Source of the DNA: Larus michahellis
Lineage: Eukaryota > Chordata > Aves > Charadriiformes > Laridae
DNA length: 64,000 nucleotides
Reading direction: 5' to 3'
NCBI RefSeq assembly: GCF_964199755.1
Contig: NC_133896.1
Coordinates: 90,938,215-91,002,214 of the forward strand
Part shown: one piece after another, positions 23,200-35,159 of the stretch
How the letters are laid out: each line of letters begins with the position of its first letter
Numbering within the stretch: the stretch's first letter is position 1
The notes under the pieces: generated by a model
Told to the model about the DNA's origin: nothing
What the model saw: the letters and a program-made list of their open reading frames with translations, nothing else
The model's database searches: none
Translations under genes and position numbers: made by a program

Positions 23200-26100
23200 A
23201 ATCTCTAGAAGTGCTTTTAAGAAATAAAAATTTGACAAGTCTTTAAAATTTTGCTAATTAACATATGAGCTTCCTGTATCTGATCATTACCTGTTCACTG
23301 ATGTTAGTGCATGCTACAGCTGTACAGTCATCAAAATTACATCACTGTCATCTTCTTCGAGCATTATCCAAAGCAGATACTGGAGGTGAACAACCACCCG
23401 ATAGATGTGACTGTGTTGTCTTTCAGGGTTCTTTGCGTGAACGAGCTCTATTTGTATTTTCAGCACTGGCTCAATACTGCTTACAAACACACTTCAATCT
23501 GTAATATAGTCATGAGTTGTTGTAACTCAATCAACAAATTATACTTAAAAGTAGCAAAGAGCTAAAGCTGCATCTCTTATTTTACTGAAAAATAATTTTT
23601 AAAGGCTGACCTTAGGCAACAAAAGAAAATTCACTTTCTAGTATTAACTTTTAAATTATTTTCTGAACTGAAATATATGAGGTTTGGAGCATTTGAATTT
23701 TGCTAAAATAAACTTGCAAGATTTCAATTTGTGGGGAAAAAAGAAGAATTTCCTTTCATAAAACCTGGAAAACAACTGTCTTCCCAAGATGTACCCTCTA
23801 CAAATAATAATTTAACCTTGACCTATTTGGAATATATATACGCACCAAGGGTACAACCACACTGTAGACACCATGGTATCTCTGTGTATGAGCTAAAGGG
23901 TTTTGGATGAGAACCTACACCAAGAAGCCACAGCAACTCAGAATTCAGTGTAAACAGATACTACTGCCACCAACCAACCTAGCTAATGTAAAGCTAGCTT
24001 GAGGATCTCACCACTACAGACTGCAGGGTAAACCTGCTTCAACAAAAACTCTTTTAGCTTTCACTGCACACGGGAGTCCCCTGTGAACCATTCTGCTTCT
24101 TAGTCTGGTTTCCCTTGAAACATGCATGATCTTTGCATTTATAGTTACAAAGAAGCAACCACTCATCTGCTCCTAGTGATTTTAGAGTCAAGTTGCTGGA
24201 GGTTCAATTGTTCTCCAAAAAAATAAAATGGTAGCATCACATTTTTTGGGAAGACACCTCTTGAGATACCCGGTGTAACCTCCCACTTAGAGTGAGACCT
24301 CCACAAACACTAAATCAGTTCAGGTGAAGCTCTTAAGTAGATGATTTCCCATTAATACGTCAGAGTAACCAGCATTAGGGCCCAAGTCTTTGCCCATCTT
24401 CTGATTTTAAGCCTTTAAGATCAGAGGTCACATCTCTAGAACTGCTGTAAGAACACTGTATCTGGGTGACCTTCATCCAAACCCTGGGGAAAAGACCACA
24501 AAGTATTTTTCCACCTGAACATCCCCTGTGCACCCACGGCATTTTTCCATAATTTGCCCTTTGGAGTCACCAAGTTTACTGAAAAAGAAATGCTAACTGA
24601 ATACAATTATTCCATTTGGCTCCTCCTGCATGTGGGATCGCCAAGGAAAATTGTTATGTATGTAGTCTTCTCTGCTTCTTAAGTTCCTTCTGAAGTCAAC
24701 TATAAATATTGACTCCCAATCTATTCTCACGTGATGCAAACTTTATTTGAAAACTGATTACTTCTATTACAGACCAGATCATCAGTTTAGTGTTCTGGTT
24801 CCAGTCTTTAAAAAGTGTAATATCACCTCTTGTGCTTTTCTTCTTTAGGCTATGTAGCATTTTTAATCTTTCCTCGTTTGGAAATTTCCTTTTCATGACA
24901 GTTTGAGACATCTTCATTTCCACCATCTGGTAACAAAACCCTGATACCTGTTCTTTCTCGATAATAACGTAATCAGAACTTGGAGTATGGGAAGCTTGTA
25001 CATATAATCAATATGCTAATGCTTATAAAACCTGTAGGAATTATTTTGCCAGTTCATTTCCACAGTTCATAAAACACTGCTGATTTGCAGACCCATGAGT
25101 GTTCTGCAGCTCTGCAGCTCTTTCATGGACAATTTCAGGTCCATAACATTTTTTTGTTAAAAGTGCGTTTGAAAAGTATACATTATTGGCAAGAAGTTGA
25201 GTAATTGTTACTGATTATTTTAAAAAAAATAACTGGAAGCAACAATACTGACAATATAAACTGTATTACTAAACTTCTTATCTGAACTGGTGGTTCCTTC
25301 AACTACTGCAGCTATGTCTGAAACTACCTATACTGATTTCTTTGCCATGGTATCATGAACACGAACTCTTAGCTGCATTTTTAGTTCACACACTGCCACA
25401 GAGTGAGTATTTCATACAGATATCTTGGTGATGACTCTATGAATTAGAGCAGTAGTTGAGCTACTGTTGCTTTATTTGCATTACCTGTGGGAGATATATT
25501 TTTAATAATAAGTAGAGAAATGATAATCTGATAATAAATTATAATATAATTTAACACTAAGTAATCTAAATGGTCAGCATTTTTCCACAGCTATCTACCC
25601 TAGGGGAGGGATATACATTGAAAGCTTATCCAAATGAACAAATTATTTGAAAAAAACAAGAGTAACTTACTGTACGGCTAATAAAAGGTCATTTTGCAAT
25701 TTTAAGAATACTTCTCACTACCAGGAAGTAAATATAATTTCTACCATTTTATCTTTTGCATCAGTTCTTTAATATTACCTGTGATTACCTTTAATATTAC
25801 TCTGTGTATTATTATCCTTTCTTATGAAACTATATGAAATATTTTTTATATTAAAAGCATGTTGATTATGTTAAGTAGAAATAGCAAATATTCCAGGCCA
25901 TGAATAGAAAGTAATGAGAAGAAAACCCTAAGAAAATGCCTTTTAACTATGTCATTTGACATCAAAAGAAGATCAGAAGTCAGCCACATGAGTTTCTAAA
26001 CATAAGGCATTTGAACTTCCCCACCTTTGGGGTTCATCTTCACAAAAACATTTGTAAATCTGCTATCTTTGGAAAGAAGGAGGAACAAGAACAAAAAAAA

Positions 26101-29100
26101 TCTTCAAAACAACTTTTGCTATTTGTTTCCTAGGGCTAAACTGCAAGACACTCACAAAAAACCTCAATATATAGCCGAGCTCAGGTGCTGCAGTGGTGGG
26201 CATGGTTGACATTGCAAAACATACAGATCAGATTACAGGTTGGGCATCGCATTATGAAGACTGCTATGGGAAGAATGTACATTCTGGTGACTTCTGCCCT
26301 CTGTTACAATTCTGAGAAAGCATGACAGTATTATGGCACTAGGGAGTACTTCTGCCACAACTACACTTTCAGAGCACATTCACTTGCCTTATAAACAGGA
26401 CGTGTCATTTGTAGTCCCATTTTGGAAGGAATATCTGTAAAAGAGAGGGCCCCAGCTTTAAAAGAGTTTTATCCAATAGATAAAGAGAAGGTCAAGCACA
26501 TTACAGAAGATGTAGATAATGCAAAGCATCTAAGATCATATCTTTGAAGCTGCAGCCATAACTCGTCCAGTCTGTCTGCAACACAACCCTCTCAGTCTAA
26601 ATGCTTCACAGTGGGACACAAATACTTCTTTCTCCCTCTCCAGACAACTCTGTTTGCACAATTTAAATAATTTACCAAGAAATGCCATCAAAACATTCAA
26701 TTTTGGGTTAACTGGCTTTTCTTCAGCAAACTGAAAGCAAAAAAAAAAGGCACTCTAAAACTTCTAGAGTACAGTATTGTGTAACTACCTACATCAGACA
26801 CCTTGAAGACTATTTGTAATACTCCCACTTAGCTAGTACATACGCAGATACTACTTAAGCAAAATCTTGCCTTCAAATGAAGACATTGCTATTTTGCAAC
26901 TGACTTTTCAAAATCAGAATACAGTTATATTTAAAGGGGCAGTGCAATATCATACATCTGCCTATTCCATTACAGCAAGTCAGTATTGCAAACCCAGGCT
27001 TATAAACACTGAAGGAAGAAACAGTGAGACTAGAAGAATAAAAACTTCTCTGAACAGAGAGAAACTGGAATGATATCTATCCCATATGAAATTCAGAAGT
27101 GAAAGTCACTGAGATTAATATACAGAACATACAGACTGTACATTACATACATGAACATACAGTCTACTTAGAAAACGCGATATAAGTAATAAGAATGAGA
27201 ATGAAATAAGACTAATTTTCTTAATACTCTTATTTAATTGTTTAAATACAGAATTATTTATTTAGTTCTTTTACTAAATATTCTTACTTGCTAGTAAGAG
27301 TGAATGAAATATATTGCATGACACAGATTATGCAGCTTCAGGGGCAGTTCATAGTAACACCTCTGACAGCAGTGAACTATCACAGTCTTTCTTACAAACT
27401 ACCTAATTATCTTCGATCTCCATCTTATCATTGGACTGCCCTCATTTACCCCAAACCAAATTACAGCCTGGAAGGAGGCTGCAGCAGTGATTTGTGTACC
27501 TTATCTAATGAATAGTTACATCATGTGGTCAACTCTGGAACAGGTTCAAGAGAAATTAAGACAGAAATTTGTATAATTGCCCATTCATAAAGAAAACACG
27601 TCAGAACAATGTCACTGACATTTTGCCTGGGGAAAAAGGAATTCAAGGCCCTGACAATACACCTAATGACTTTTGCATTCCCATGGTAGCTATACCATTC
27701 CTCTTCTCTCTACTTTAGATAAACGCATGGAGAGTTGCCTCACATTCTCATTTGCAAGCACCCTGGGATAGGTAGCCTCCACCCATTTGGAGGCCTCACT
27801 CTATTGCCATAATGATATACATTAATTTATTAAACAATAATGACTAATTATATGTTTTAATTTAATTAAATAAAAATGAAATTGTGTCTTTTTCCGTGTA
27901 GGCCTTAGATCACTTCACAAATGAAGAAAAACATTAATATCTACATCATAAAAGTGGAATTCAAAAAAAGAGGGCTGGATATATGCAGATTCCACGGGAA
28001 ATGAACATAATTTGTATTGTACAAGCACTACAATGCCTTCTGCAGAAATACCTTTGAAGCCCATAGTGCATATTAGACCGATTCCCTGAATTTTGACAGC
28101 TTTTTAAAAAGTTATTTCCTACATTTCATTAATAAAAAAAGAACCCTGAAAATATTAAGCAAGCATATTCAGAGAGCAGAATGCAAACAAAATTTCCCAT
28201 ATTATGTTTCTTATAATCTTACAGATAGTTTATTAATTTTCCTAAGAACTTGCTTAGCAACTGTGACTTTCTGAAAGAATAAGAAGCTGAAACTCTTTTG
28301 AAGTCATTTATGTTTTATCTTGTGTCTAGATTTGGCCAGGGTAGCCTGAGGTAAATTAGAAAAAAAAACCATATGAATGCTTTAAAGCAAACAGAATAAG
28401 AACATTGTAAAGGACATTTTAACATTTATTGAATGCACAGGGAGGTGGTTGATGATTGCCATAAAGATATTTGAATAAGTGATGTGAGGCTTGACAGGCC
28501 AGACAGTTAGAGCTTCTTCTCCCTAGGCTACACTGGCTCCTCTGCTGCTGCTGACGGCATCAGGTTCTTCATACTTTTAAAAGAAGGGCAGTGGAGTACT
28601 CCAATTTGGAAGCTCCCAGCTGTGAACTTCCTCTTTTATCTGAATTCGCTTTCTTCAAGATTACAAACTAGGGTCCTTATCTCACTTAAATCTAGATATT
28701 TAAAAATTATTAAAGTCTGAGTTAGCGTAAAAAGTACTTTATCCTGTCTTAGTACAGCTGTTTGAGCTATTTGGGAAGGATTGCCTCCTGGTGGTGTCTC
28801 TCTCTTGCTATTAAAGAAGATTAGGTTTAATACAGGTTTGAGTCACACTATGTATCTTGCGTATTTTGTTGTTATTTTAAATAATTAATAGCAATCAAGA
28901 GAAGAGCAGATGAAAACCGAAATGGCACAAGGAGAGGAGGAGAAGAGAAAGTGTCAATACAGTCCATGCTTCAATAGAAATACAATTTGCACTGCTTTTT
29001 TTAAATAATCATCATCCATTGTCACCATCACTCCCAGCTCAGGAGCTTTTCATTTCTTGTTACTGTGTCATGGTGAGATAGGTGAAACCTCAGGGGGAAG

Positions 29101-29450
29101 GAAGTTATCTTCATCTTTTGCATGGGATAATACAACCTGACTGCTGGTATCTGCTGTTAGAGGAAGCGAGACGTTATTTTCAGGATCCAATATTAGTGGT
29201 GAAAAATGGCCACATTTTGAAACCCCAGACAGGTTTCTCCTCTTTTTCACCCCTCTTTCTAAGTTTTTTATATACTGGTGACCTTAGAAGCTGTGAATTC
29301 TGCATAGGAAAGCAAAGAGGGAGACTTCATGCCTTCCTGCTTAATGCATGTGACAGTCATGAAAAACAGATTCCAGCAGACTAGTTACCATTCTGATAAT
29401 AAGTATGACAGAAAATTAAAAGAACTGTCCACCAGAGGGGAACTAGTTTC
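23200..29450. other. Intergenic DNA, no gene seen
   Basis: AT-rich, with many TAATATTA-type stretches. One ORF at 23265-23504 begins with a signal-peptide-like N-terminus (see findings). Overlapping opposite-strand ORFs lie at 29068-29384. None has convincing exon context. Confidence 0.55.
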
Positions 29451-29459
29451 TCAGATTTT

Positions 29460-30120
29460 GCAGTGCACTTTTTGGCTTCCTTCAGTAGCCATAATATAGA
29501 ACTGTCTGCAGTCACTTCACCACACACTTCCACTCACAACTATCTGTGGCCTGAGCTGCAGGAGTTCATTCATCTCAAACCCAGAACTTCCAACATCCAT
29601 CATTCCTGTCCTGCAGCTGCCCAATCACTCCCACCCTATGGTCCCAAAAAAATGTGTCAGTTCCCTCTGTCCTGCCCTGCATCTCTCCTCTGATTTCTGT
29701 TCTGGGATCTTCACACTGTTCTGTTAGTGCCATTAACCACTATCCTATTGCCTAGCCTTTGTAGTTCTGGGCACTTCCAAGGGGATCTGCTCTCAGTCAT
29801 GTTCTGGAGCCCCCCATTACAGACTGGAGTATCCCCAAGTTCTCCAGCTCTATTGGTTTTCTCATTGTGGCATCAAAATCAGCCAGTGGGTGTGCCTTCA
29901 GTTGCCTGGCACTATCCTGTTCTCTGAGGAATACAGCCTTGGGGTAGGATGCAGAAATTCACTGATTATGATCTTTCGGTCCATTTCCTTTCCTCCCTCC
30001 ACTGGCTCCTTTTTGCCTCAAGGCCCTCACTGCTCCATCTTGGGAATGACTTTACAGCCTCCTCCACCTCCTCATTACAAATCCAATGGGGTTTTGACCT
30101 CACATAGGAGAGTCATCTGA
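29460..30120. repeat. Pyrimidine-rich block, possible decayed repeat
   Basis: CT- and CC-rich plus strand with low stop density, giving several 66-76 codon ORFs. The texture resembles the 18.9 kb block. No gene is identified. Confidence 0.25.
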
Positions 30121-30409
30121 TGCAGACAGTGATAACCTTCTTGGTGCTGCCAATTGTCCTGTGCTTCACTGGACCGGAGAGCTGCTTTACTAGATTTCAT
30201 GCACCAGCTCTTTCAACCTGATGAGGCAGAAAGCATACATTAACTAGTTTGTCTTATCCCCCTCCCCCAACCCAATCTGAGAGCAGTGGCCAATATGCTG
30301 TCCTGGCTTGGATATTTTGATTTTCTTTGCACCTCACACTGGGTCATGTTGCAGAATTTACTAAGAGAGGAAAACACGAAATATTAAGTCAAAATCCCTA
30401 GAAAGAGAA

Positions 30410-30545
30410 ATTATTGCTATGACACTTTTAAGATTCAGCTGGACAGGGTACTCGGCCATCTTGTCTAGACTGTGCTTTTGCCAAGAAAGATTGGACCAGA
30501 TGATCCTTGAAGTCCCTTTCAACCTGGTGTTCTATGATTCTTTGA
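30410..30545 (+). mobile_element. CR1 LINE 3' end (short)
   Basis: Ends in the typical CR1 tail: TTGGACCAGATGATCCTTGA, TCCCTTTCAACCTG, TTCTATGATTCTTTGA. It is strongly 5'-truncated. Confidence 0.9.
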
Positions 30546-33420
30546 CTCTCTTTATCCAATTGTTTCAATGTATTCATCTGTCTCATAGGCTGCTCATTCC
30601 CCACCACTCTGTATCCACTGTATGGATAGAGAAATGCATATCCACTGTTCTTTTCTCCCTTGGAGCCCCTACTTCAGAGAAGTCCAAGGGCAGTCCTTTG
30701 GACTACACTAAAAATCCACTCCATTGGCTAAGAAATGCACTTGCATCTCTTGGTCTGGTTAGAAAAGTGCAGCCCTAGGCAAGAATCTGTTGTCCGGTGC
30801 AATCAGTGTGACAATAAGCAGAAATGACCTTGAGGATTCCAGAAAAGGACAAGGCCATGTGGAGTGGGATTTTTGAATGGAAGTCAGTCCTCTTGAGAAG
30901 CAGGAAGTGATGTTAAACTACTACTGTGTGGGCAAGGGGAGCCCAAGCCCAAAAAGATGCAGTTCAAAATATGTCCAACCTTGCACAATATCCAACAACT
31001 TTTTAAACAAATCAGCTTAATTAATCTATTGAAGATAGATTTGTATAAAGTAGAGCAATCTTTGCCTCCACGTGGAGTGTGATTGAAGTCTGGAAATGGA
31101 GATGAAGTGAGGAAAAAAAGTCAATATTACTTTAAGTCTTTCAACTTTTTTTTGCTCTCTTTTTCTTGTGCTAAATGCATACAAATTGAAATTTTCACAC
31201 ATACTTGTACCCACACATGCAAAACACATGGGAACATCCAGAGAAATATGCATACAAGGTCTGAGACGGGCAGCTGAACATCCTATTACTGTCAGCCACA
31301 CTGAGTAAAAACCCATTTGCTAGACAGCCAGGTTCTGTTCTCCATCTTTTTTCTTTTTTTAGAAAAAGAGTTTTGCATTTTGATTTTATGAACTTTTCAG
31401 CCATGGAGCTGTGTTTAAGAAGCACTGCTATGAGCTTAAATGTTTCTTATTTCACATTTCATCTTAGTACATCCCTTTCCTATTTTCATTGCACATATTC
31501 TTTGCTGGTGAACATATATAACGACAAATGAAGGAAAAGAAGAGTCAGAACTCTCTGAACTCAAGCAAGGATTGCATACTCACTTGGTCTCTTTTTAAGG
31601 CCATGGCTTCTATTGAATTTGTAGTGTCTGTCACTCAGTAAACGGCAGACTTGGCTTCCTCTGTTCCACTCCAATCACTTGTTTCTACTCTTTGTCACAG
31701 ACTAGCATTTGTGTAACTGCACAGTAAACTGGACACAAAACTCACCCGTTAGAAAAGTGACCTAATAAAACCTGTATATAAATAGTTTTGTCACCTAATA
31801 TGCATCATTCACTGAACCATACCAACACTAGTGTCAGCACAGGAAAAGACGTAGGAGCAAGCATCCTGTGGCAGGATCCCTTGCTGAGGCAGGAGCCTGG
31901 GTTTATGCCAGAATGACCTCATCAGTAATATGAGTTTCCACATCTGGCATCTATTTACTTACCTACTTTGGTTAAATAAGGAATTTCAGAGGTGCAGGTG
32001 AGGACTTGAAAGTATTCCACAGTCCCTGTGAGGAATGCAGAACACCTTTGATATACAATCTTACACTGAATTGGGTACAGATTCCTTTAGATCCAGACAT
32101 CTCTGTAGGGAACATGCCCCTTGAAGTTGCTTTACCAGTCGCACTGCAGGACTGAAAATCCCACAGTCCAGTCCCACTACCTCTTACTCAGTTTGATGCG
32201 CTCAGTATTCAGATCTGTTGAAGCTTCTGTCCTCCTGTGTTAAGGTATATAGCTACTGATACCTGGTATACTGATCTCACTCCTTATTACACACCATTCA
32301 CTAGGAGACAGTATATAAGCAATTTATATAGCCGTGTAATATTCAACCATTCAACTTAAATAATATTTCTGAAAAATTGATGTCCTAAGTTCCTGAAGTT
32401 TGGTTCTAATCAGCACTTTCTGGGCAAATCTTTTGAAGACTAGTTGGAAAAAAATCCTTTAATGTTTTGGATAGCAAGCTGAAGACGACCCAAGATCACC
32501 ATGTGGTGTAGAAATATCAGTGTCTATGAATCAGAGTGTATATTTCTTTGAATGTGCTTACTTCTGTAGTGACTTTCATAGGCCTGGGATAATTATTATC
32601 TTGATTTGACAAGCTAAATTCCTGACCTGCCTAAATTCCAGACAGGTATTTGGGCATCTCAGAACAAAAGGTGAAGATCTTGAATAAAAAGACCATTATT
32701 AATAGCAGGAAAAAAAAAATTAAAGGAAAAGGGAAAACTGATGGTAACATAAAACTGTTTGTAAATACAGGAAGTGTGGAAGATATTTGGTACAGCAATG
32801 TGAGGTTGAAAATAATCAGAAAATTGTCTCCCAGGCTACATGGTGGAAAGTCATTATGAGAGTCCTAAAATGTAGTCTGGACAGAGACTCAATCAGAGTG
32901 GGCAATTTGGTCTGGCAAAGTGAATGGCAGGGGTCAGCAGGACATTTTTTTTCCCCTTGTAGAATAGGTGCTTTGTAAGATGAGCTGTTTCTGCATTGAT
33001 GTTGTTAGATCACCATCTAGAGGACATTTAAAAACACATGCTTGTCATTCTACTGTTTTTTAAAAAAATTATTTCTATTCACAGAGGCCTGTGTGAGCCA
33101 AACAGCACAAAACGCTAATACAGTTTAAGCACTGAGAAGGCAAAGTCATTACATTTTCCTTTCCCCTCCACTTGCACCAGTCTTATAAAACATTTTTTCT
33201 CCAGTTTCAGGCAGTTACTTGTGAGCACTACTTGTAAGGGGGAGCTACAGAAATATTCAGGATTGTGTTTCATGATTTAGGGTGTTGTTAGCTACCTAAA
33301 ATGCAAAGTCCACAGTGTTTCTGCCGAACAGCGTATGTCAGACAAGCCTGGTGATATCACAATGTGCCCAAGTAAGGCTGTGGTGCTAGGGAAATCCTGA
33401 TTCCATTAGCTGAAAAGGGG
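30546..33420. other. Intergenic DNA, no gene seen
   Basis: AT-rich. The ORFs between 31026 and 31425 overlap on both strands and lack family resemblance. Confidence 0.55.
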
Positions 33421-33459
33421 TGAGGAGCAGAAGTGTCTTGTGCTGGACAGGCGAATTGG

Positions 33460-33631
33460 ATGGGGGGTAATCCAGCCCTGATAGTTTCCCTGGGATTTAC
33501 CATCTATCTGGTGGCTATGTTCCCGGCCACCCACTGCCTAGTCTTCTCTGATGCCTTCATACCGCTGAAAAGCCAGACCACGATTCACACAACCAAGAAC
33601 GGACAGCAAGAGGGGAACAGTCCATCAGCAG
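33460..33631 (+). CDS. Candidate first exon of an unrecognised secreted protein
   Basis: An open frame from ATG at 33460 gives MGGNPALIVSLGFTIYLVAM..., a good signal peptide with a hydrophobic core at about residues 6-20 and a likely cleavage after the FPATHC region. A hydrophilic stretch of about 30 residues (...SDAFIPLKSQTTIHTT...NSPSA) follows. It ends at a consensus donor GCAG|GTGAGA (intron from 33632), phase 1, which is usual for signal-peptide exons. Codon use is GC-richer than the surrounding DNA. No homologue comes to mind. It sits on the plus strand upstream of the KEL 3' end, the position and orientation occupied by LLCFC1 in mammals, but the LLCFC1 motif is not seen. The ATG context is weak (T at -3). 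Downstream exons are uncertain: acceptors near 35914 and 38542 keep phase but give short tails. Confidence 0.3.
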
Positions 33632-33839
33632 GTGAGAGGATGGGTTGAGCGAGAGGACGAGAAAGGGGAGGCGTGGAGAGCAAATAAAGGCAGAAAATGA
33701 GATGGGGCATGGACAGAGAAGCTTGGTATTGCAAAGACAAAAGCAGAAGAGGAATGAAAAGATGTGCATCAAGGGGCAGTGGGGGTCAGATGGTCCCTGA
33801 GAAATAAGGAGCCAGCAACTCAGTGTAATAACAAGGCCA

Positions 33840-34155
33840 GCAGGGTAGGGGCCTCACCTGCCAGGGCCTTGTCCCCACAGCCCTGAGCAGGACAAGCAGG
33901 ACAGGCCTGGGGACGGTAGTCCGGGTCAGACGAGGTCACCGTGCAAGTCCATGATGATGAGACAGGTCTAAGTTCAAGGAGCAATGCCAGCCAGTATCAG
34001 CATCTGATGCAAGTGATAGTAACTGGGGTCACACACAGCCCAGTGACTGCCCAGCCTTACCCTTAAACGGGGCAGGGGATGTGGTAAGAGGCACAAGTCC
34101 AGGCTGGTCAGGGCTATTAAGGCCTCTTACTTCACTCATGGCCTTGACTGCAGCC
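33840..34155 (-). repeat. Unclassified interspersed repeat, copy B1
   Basis: GC-rich. Its complement near 34098-34130 matches copy A at 18936-18967. Its first 90 bases (GGGGCCTCACCTGCCAGGG..., GTCCCCACAGCCCTGAGCA) match copy B2 at 34650-34735 in direct orientation. Confidence 0.5.
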
Positions 34156-34649
34156 TCCCCTCTCAGCAGGTCCCCCTCACGCCCTACGGAGATCTGGGTT
34201 CATAATGGACATGCTGTAGAGTGATTTAATTGCTATGGGATGCCACAGGGCAATTTCCAAGCGTAAAGAGCCAGGAAAGGGATGAGAAACTGGGAAATGG
34301 GCATGGCATATGGGGGGGGTTAAAGCCTGGGGGAGGGCGGCAGAGTGTGAATCAGGTTGCCCCTAAGGAGCTTTGGAGGCTCAGTGGGCTTGAAAAGTCC
34401 AGGCCAACCCTGGGGAGCACTAGAGGCTGGGCAGCTAGGAATCCTGGGGGCAGCACCCAGGGCCAGGCTGGTCCATCAGAAGGATCATAGGCCCTGCTTA
34501 GTGGTGGGCCCAGCACCATGGTGTTCACCTCAGCGCTCAAGAAAACCCCAGTTAACTTTCAGGGTGCGGTGAGTTCCAGCTGCTTTCTAAGGGACAGGGA
34601 ACCATCAGACAAGTGTCTGACAGCAGAAAAGCGTCTACCAGCAAGATTG

Positions 34650-35150
34650 GTAGGGCAGGGCCCTCACCAGCCAGGGCCCAGTCCCCACAGCCCCTGAGCA
34701 AGGGAAGCAAGGCAGGCCTGGGGATGGTACTTAGATAGTTATAGGTAGGGATAGGTAGTTATTCTGTCAAAAATACAGATCAAGTCCATAATCATGAGGC
34801 AGGCTCAAAGTTAAGCCAGGGTCAGGACTAGATCCATTGCAAGAAACCATGGTTAGACACAATCCCATGACTGCCAGGCAAGTCCACAGTGATAAGCCAT
34901 ATTCAAGGTCAAACCAGGAAGTCAATTTCTAGGTCAAGATCTAGAATAACAGGGCCCATGACCAGGCACAGCTGTGATGGAACTGGAGCTGTAGATAGGT
35001 ATACTTGCAACAGACCACAAACATAGACTGGAGACCCAGGACTGAGCTTAAATGAAGCTCCTGGACCCATGGGCAGAGGATCAGGGCGAAGCCTCCAGTT
35101 GAGGCTGGTAAAGGTCTATTACCGTAGTCATGGCCCTGAAAAGATAATAG
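34650..35150 (-). repeat. Unclassified interspersed repeat, copy B2
   Basis: A direct repeat of copy B1, about 810 bp to the right. The shared order is GCCAGGGCC, GTCCCCACAGCCCCTGAGCA, CAGGCCTGGGGA, CAAGTCCAT(A/G)AT, CATGA(C/G)TGCC, GGCTGGT and AGTCATGGCC. It is longer than B1 and contains a TAGGTAG-type simple stretch at 34730-34760. Confidence 0.5.
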
Positions 35151-35159
35151 AATGAATCT

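Noticed and set aside
29068..29384. Overlapping ORFs of 60 (-) and 100 (+) codons
   Set aside because: Mutually overlapping on opposite strands, no recognisable domain, no good splice pair.
30419..30778. 119-codon plus-strand ORF
   Set aside because: Its first third is a CR1 3' tail, and the rest shows no coding features.
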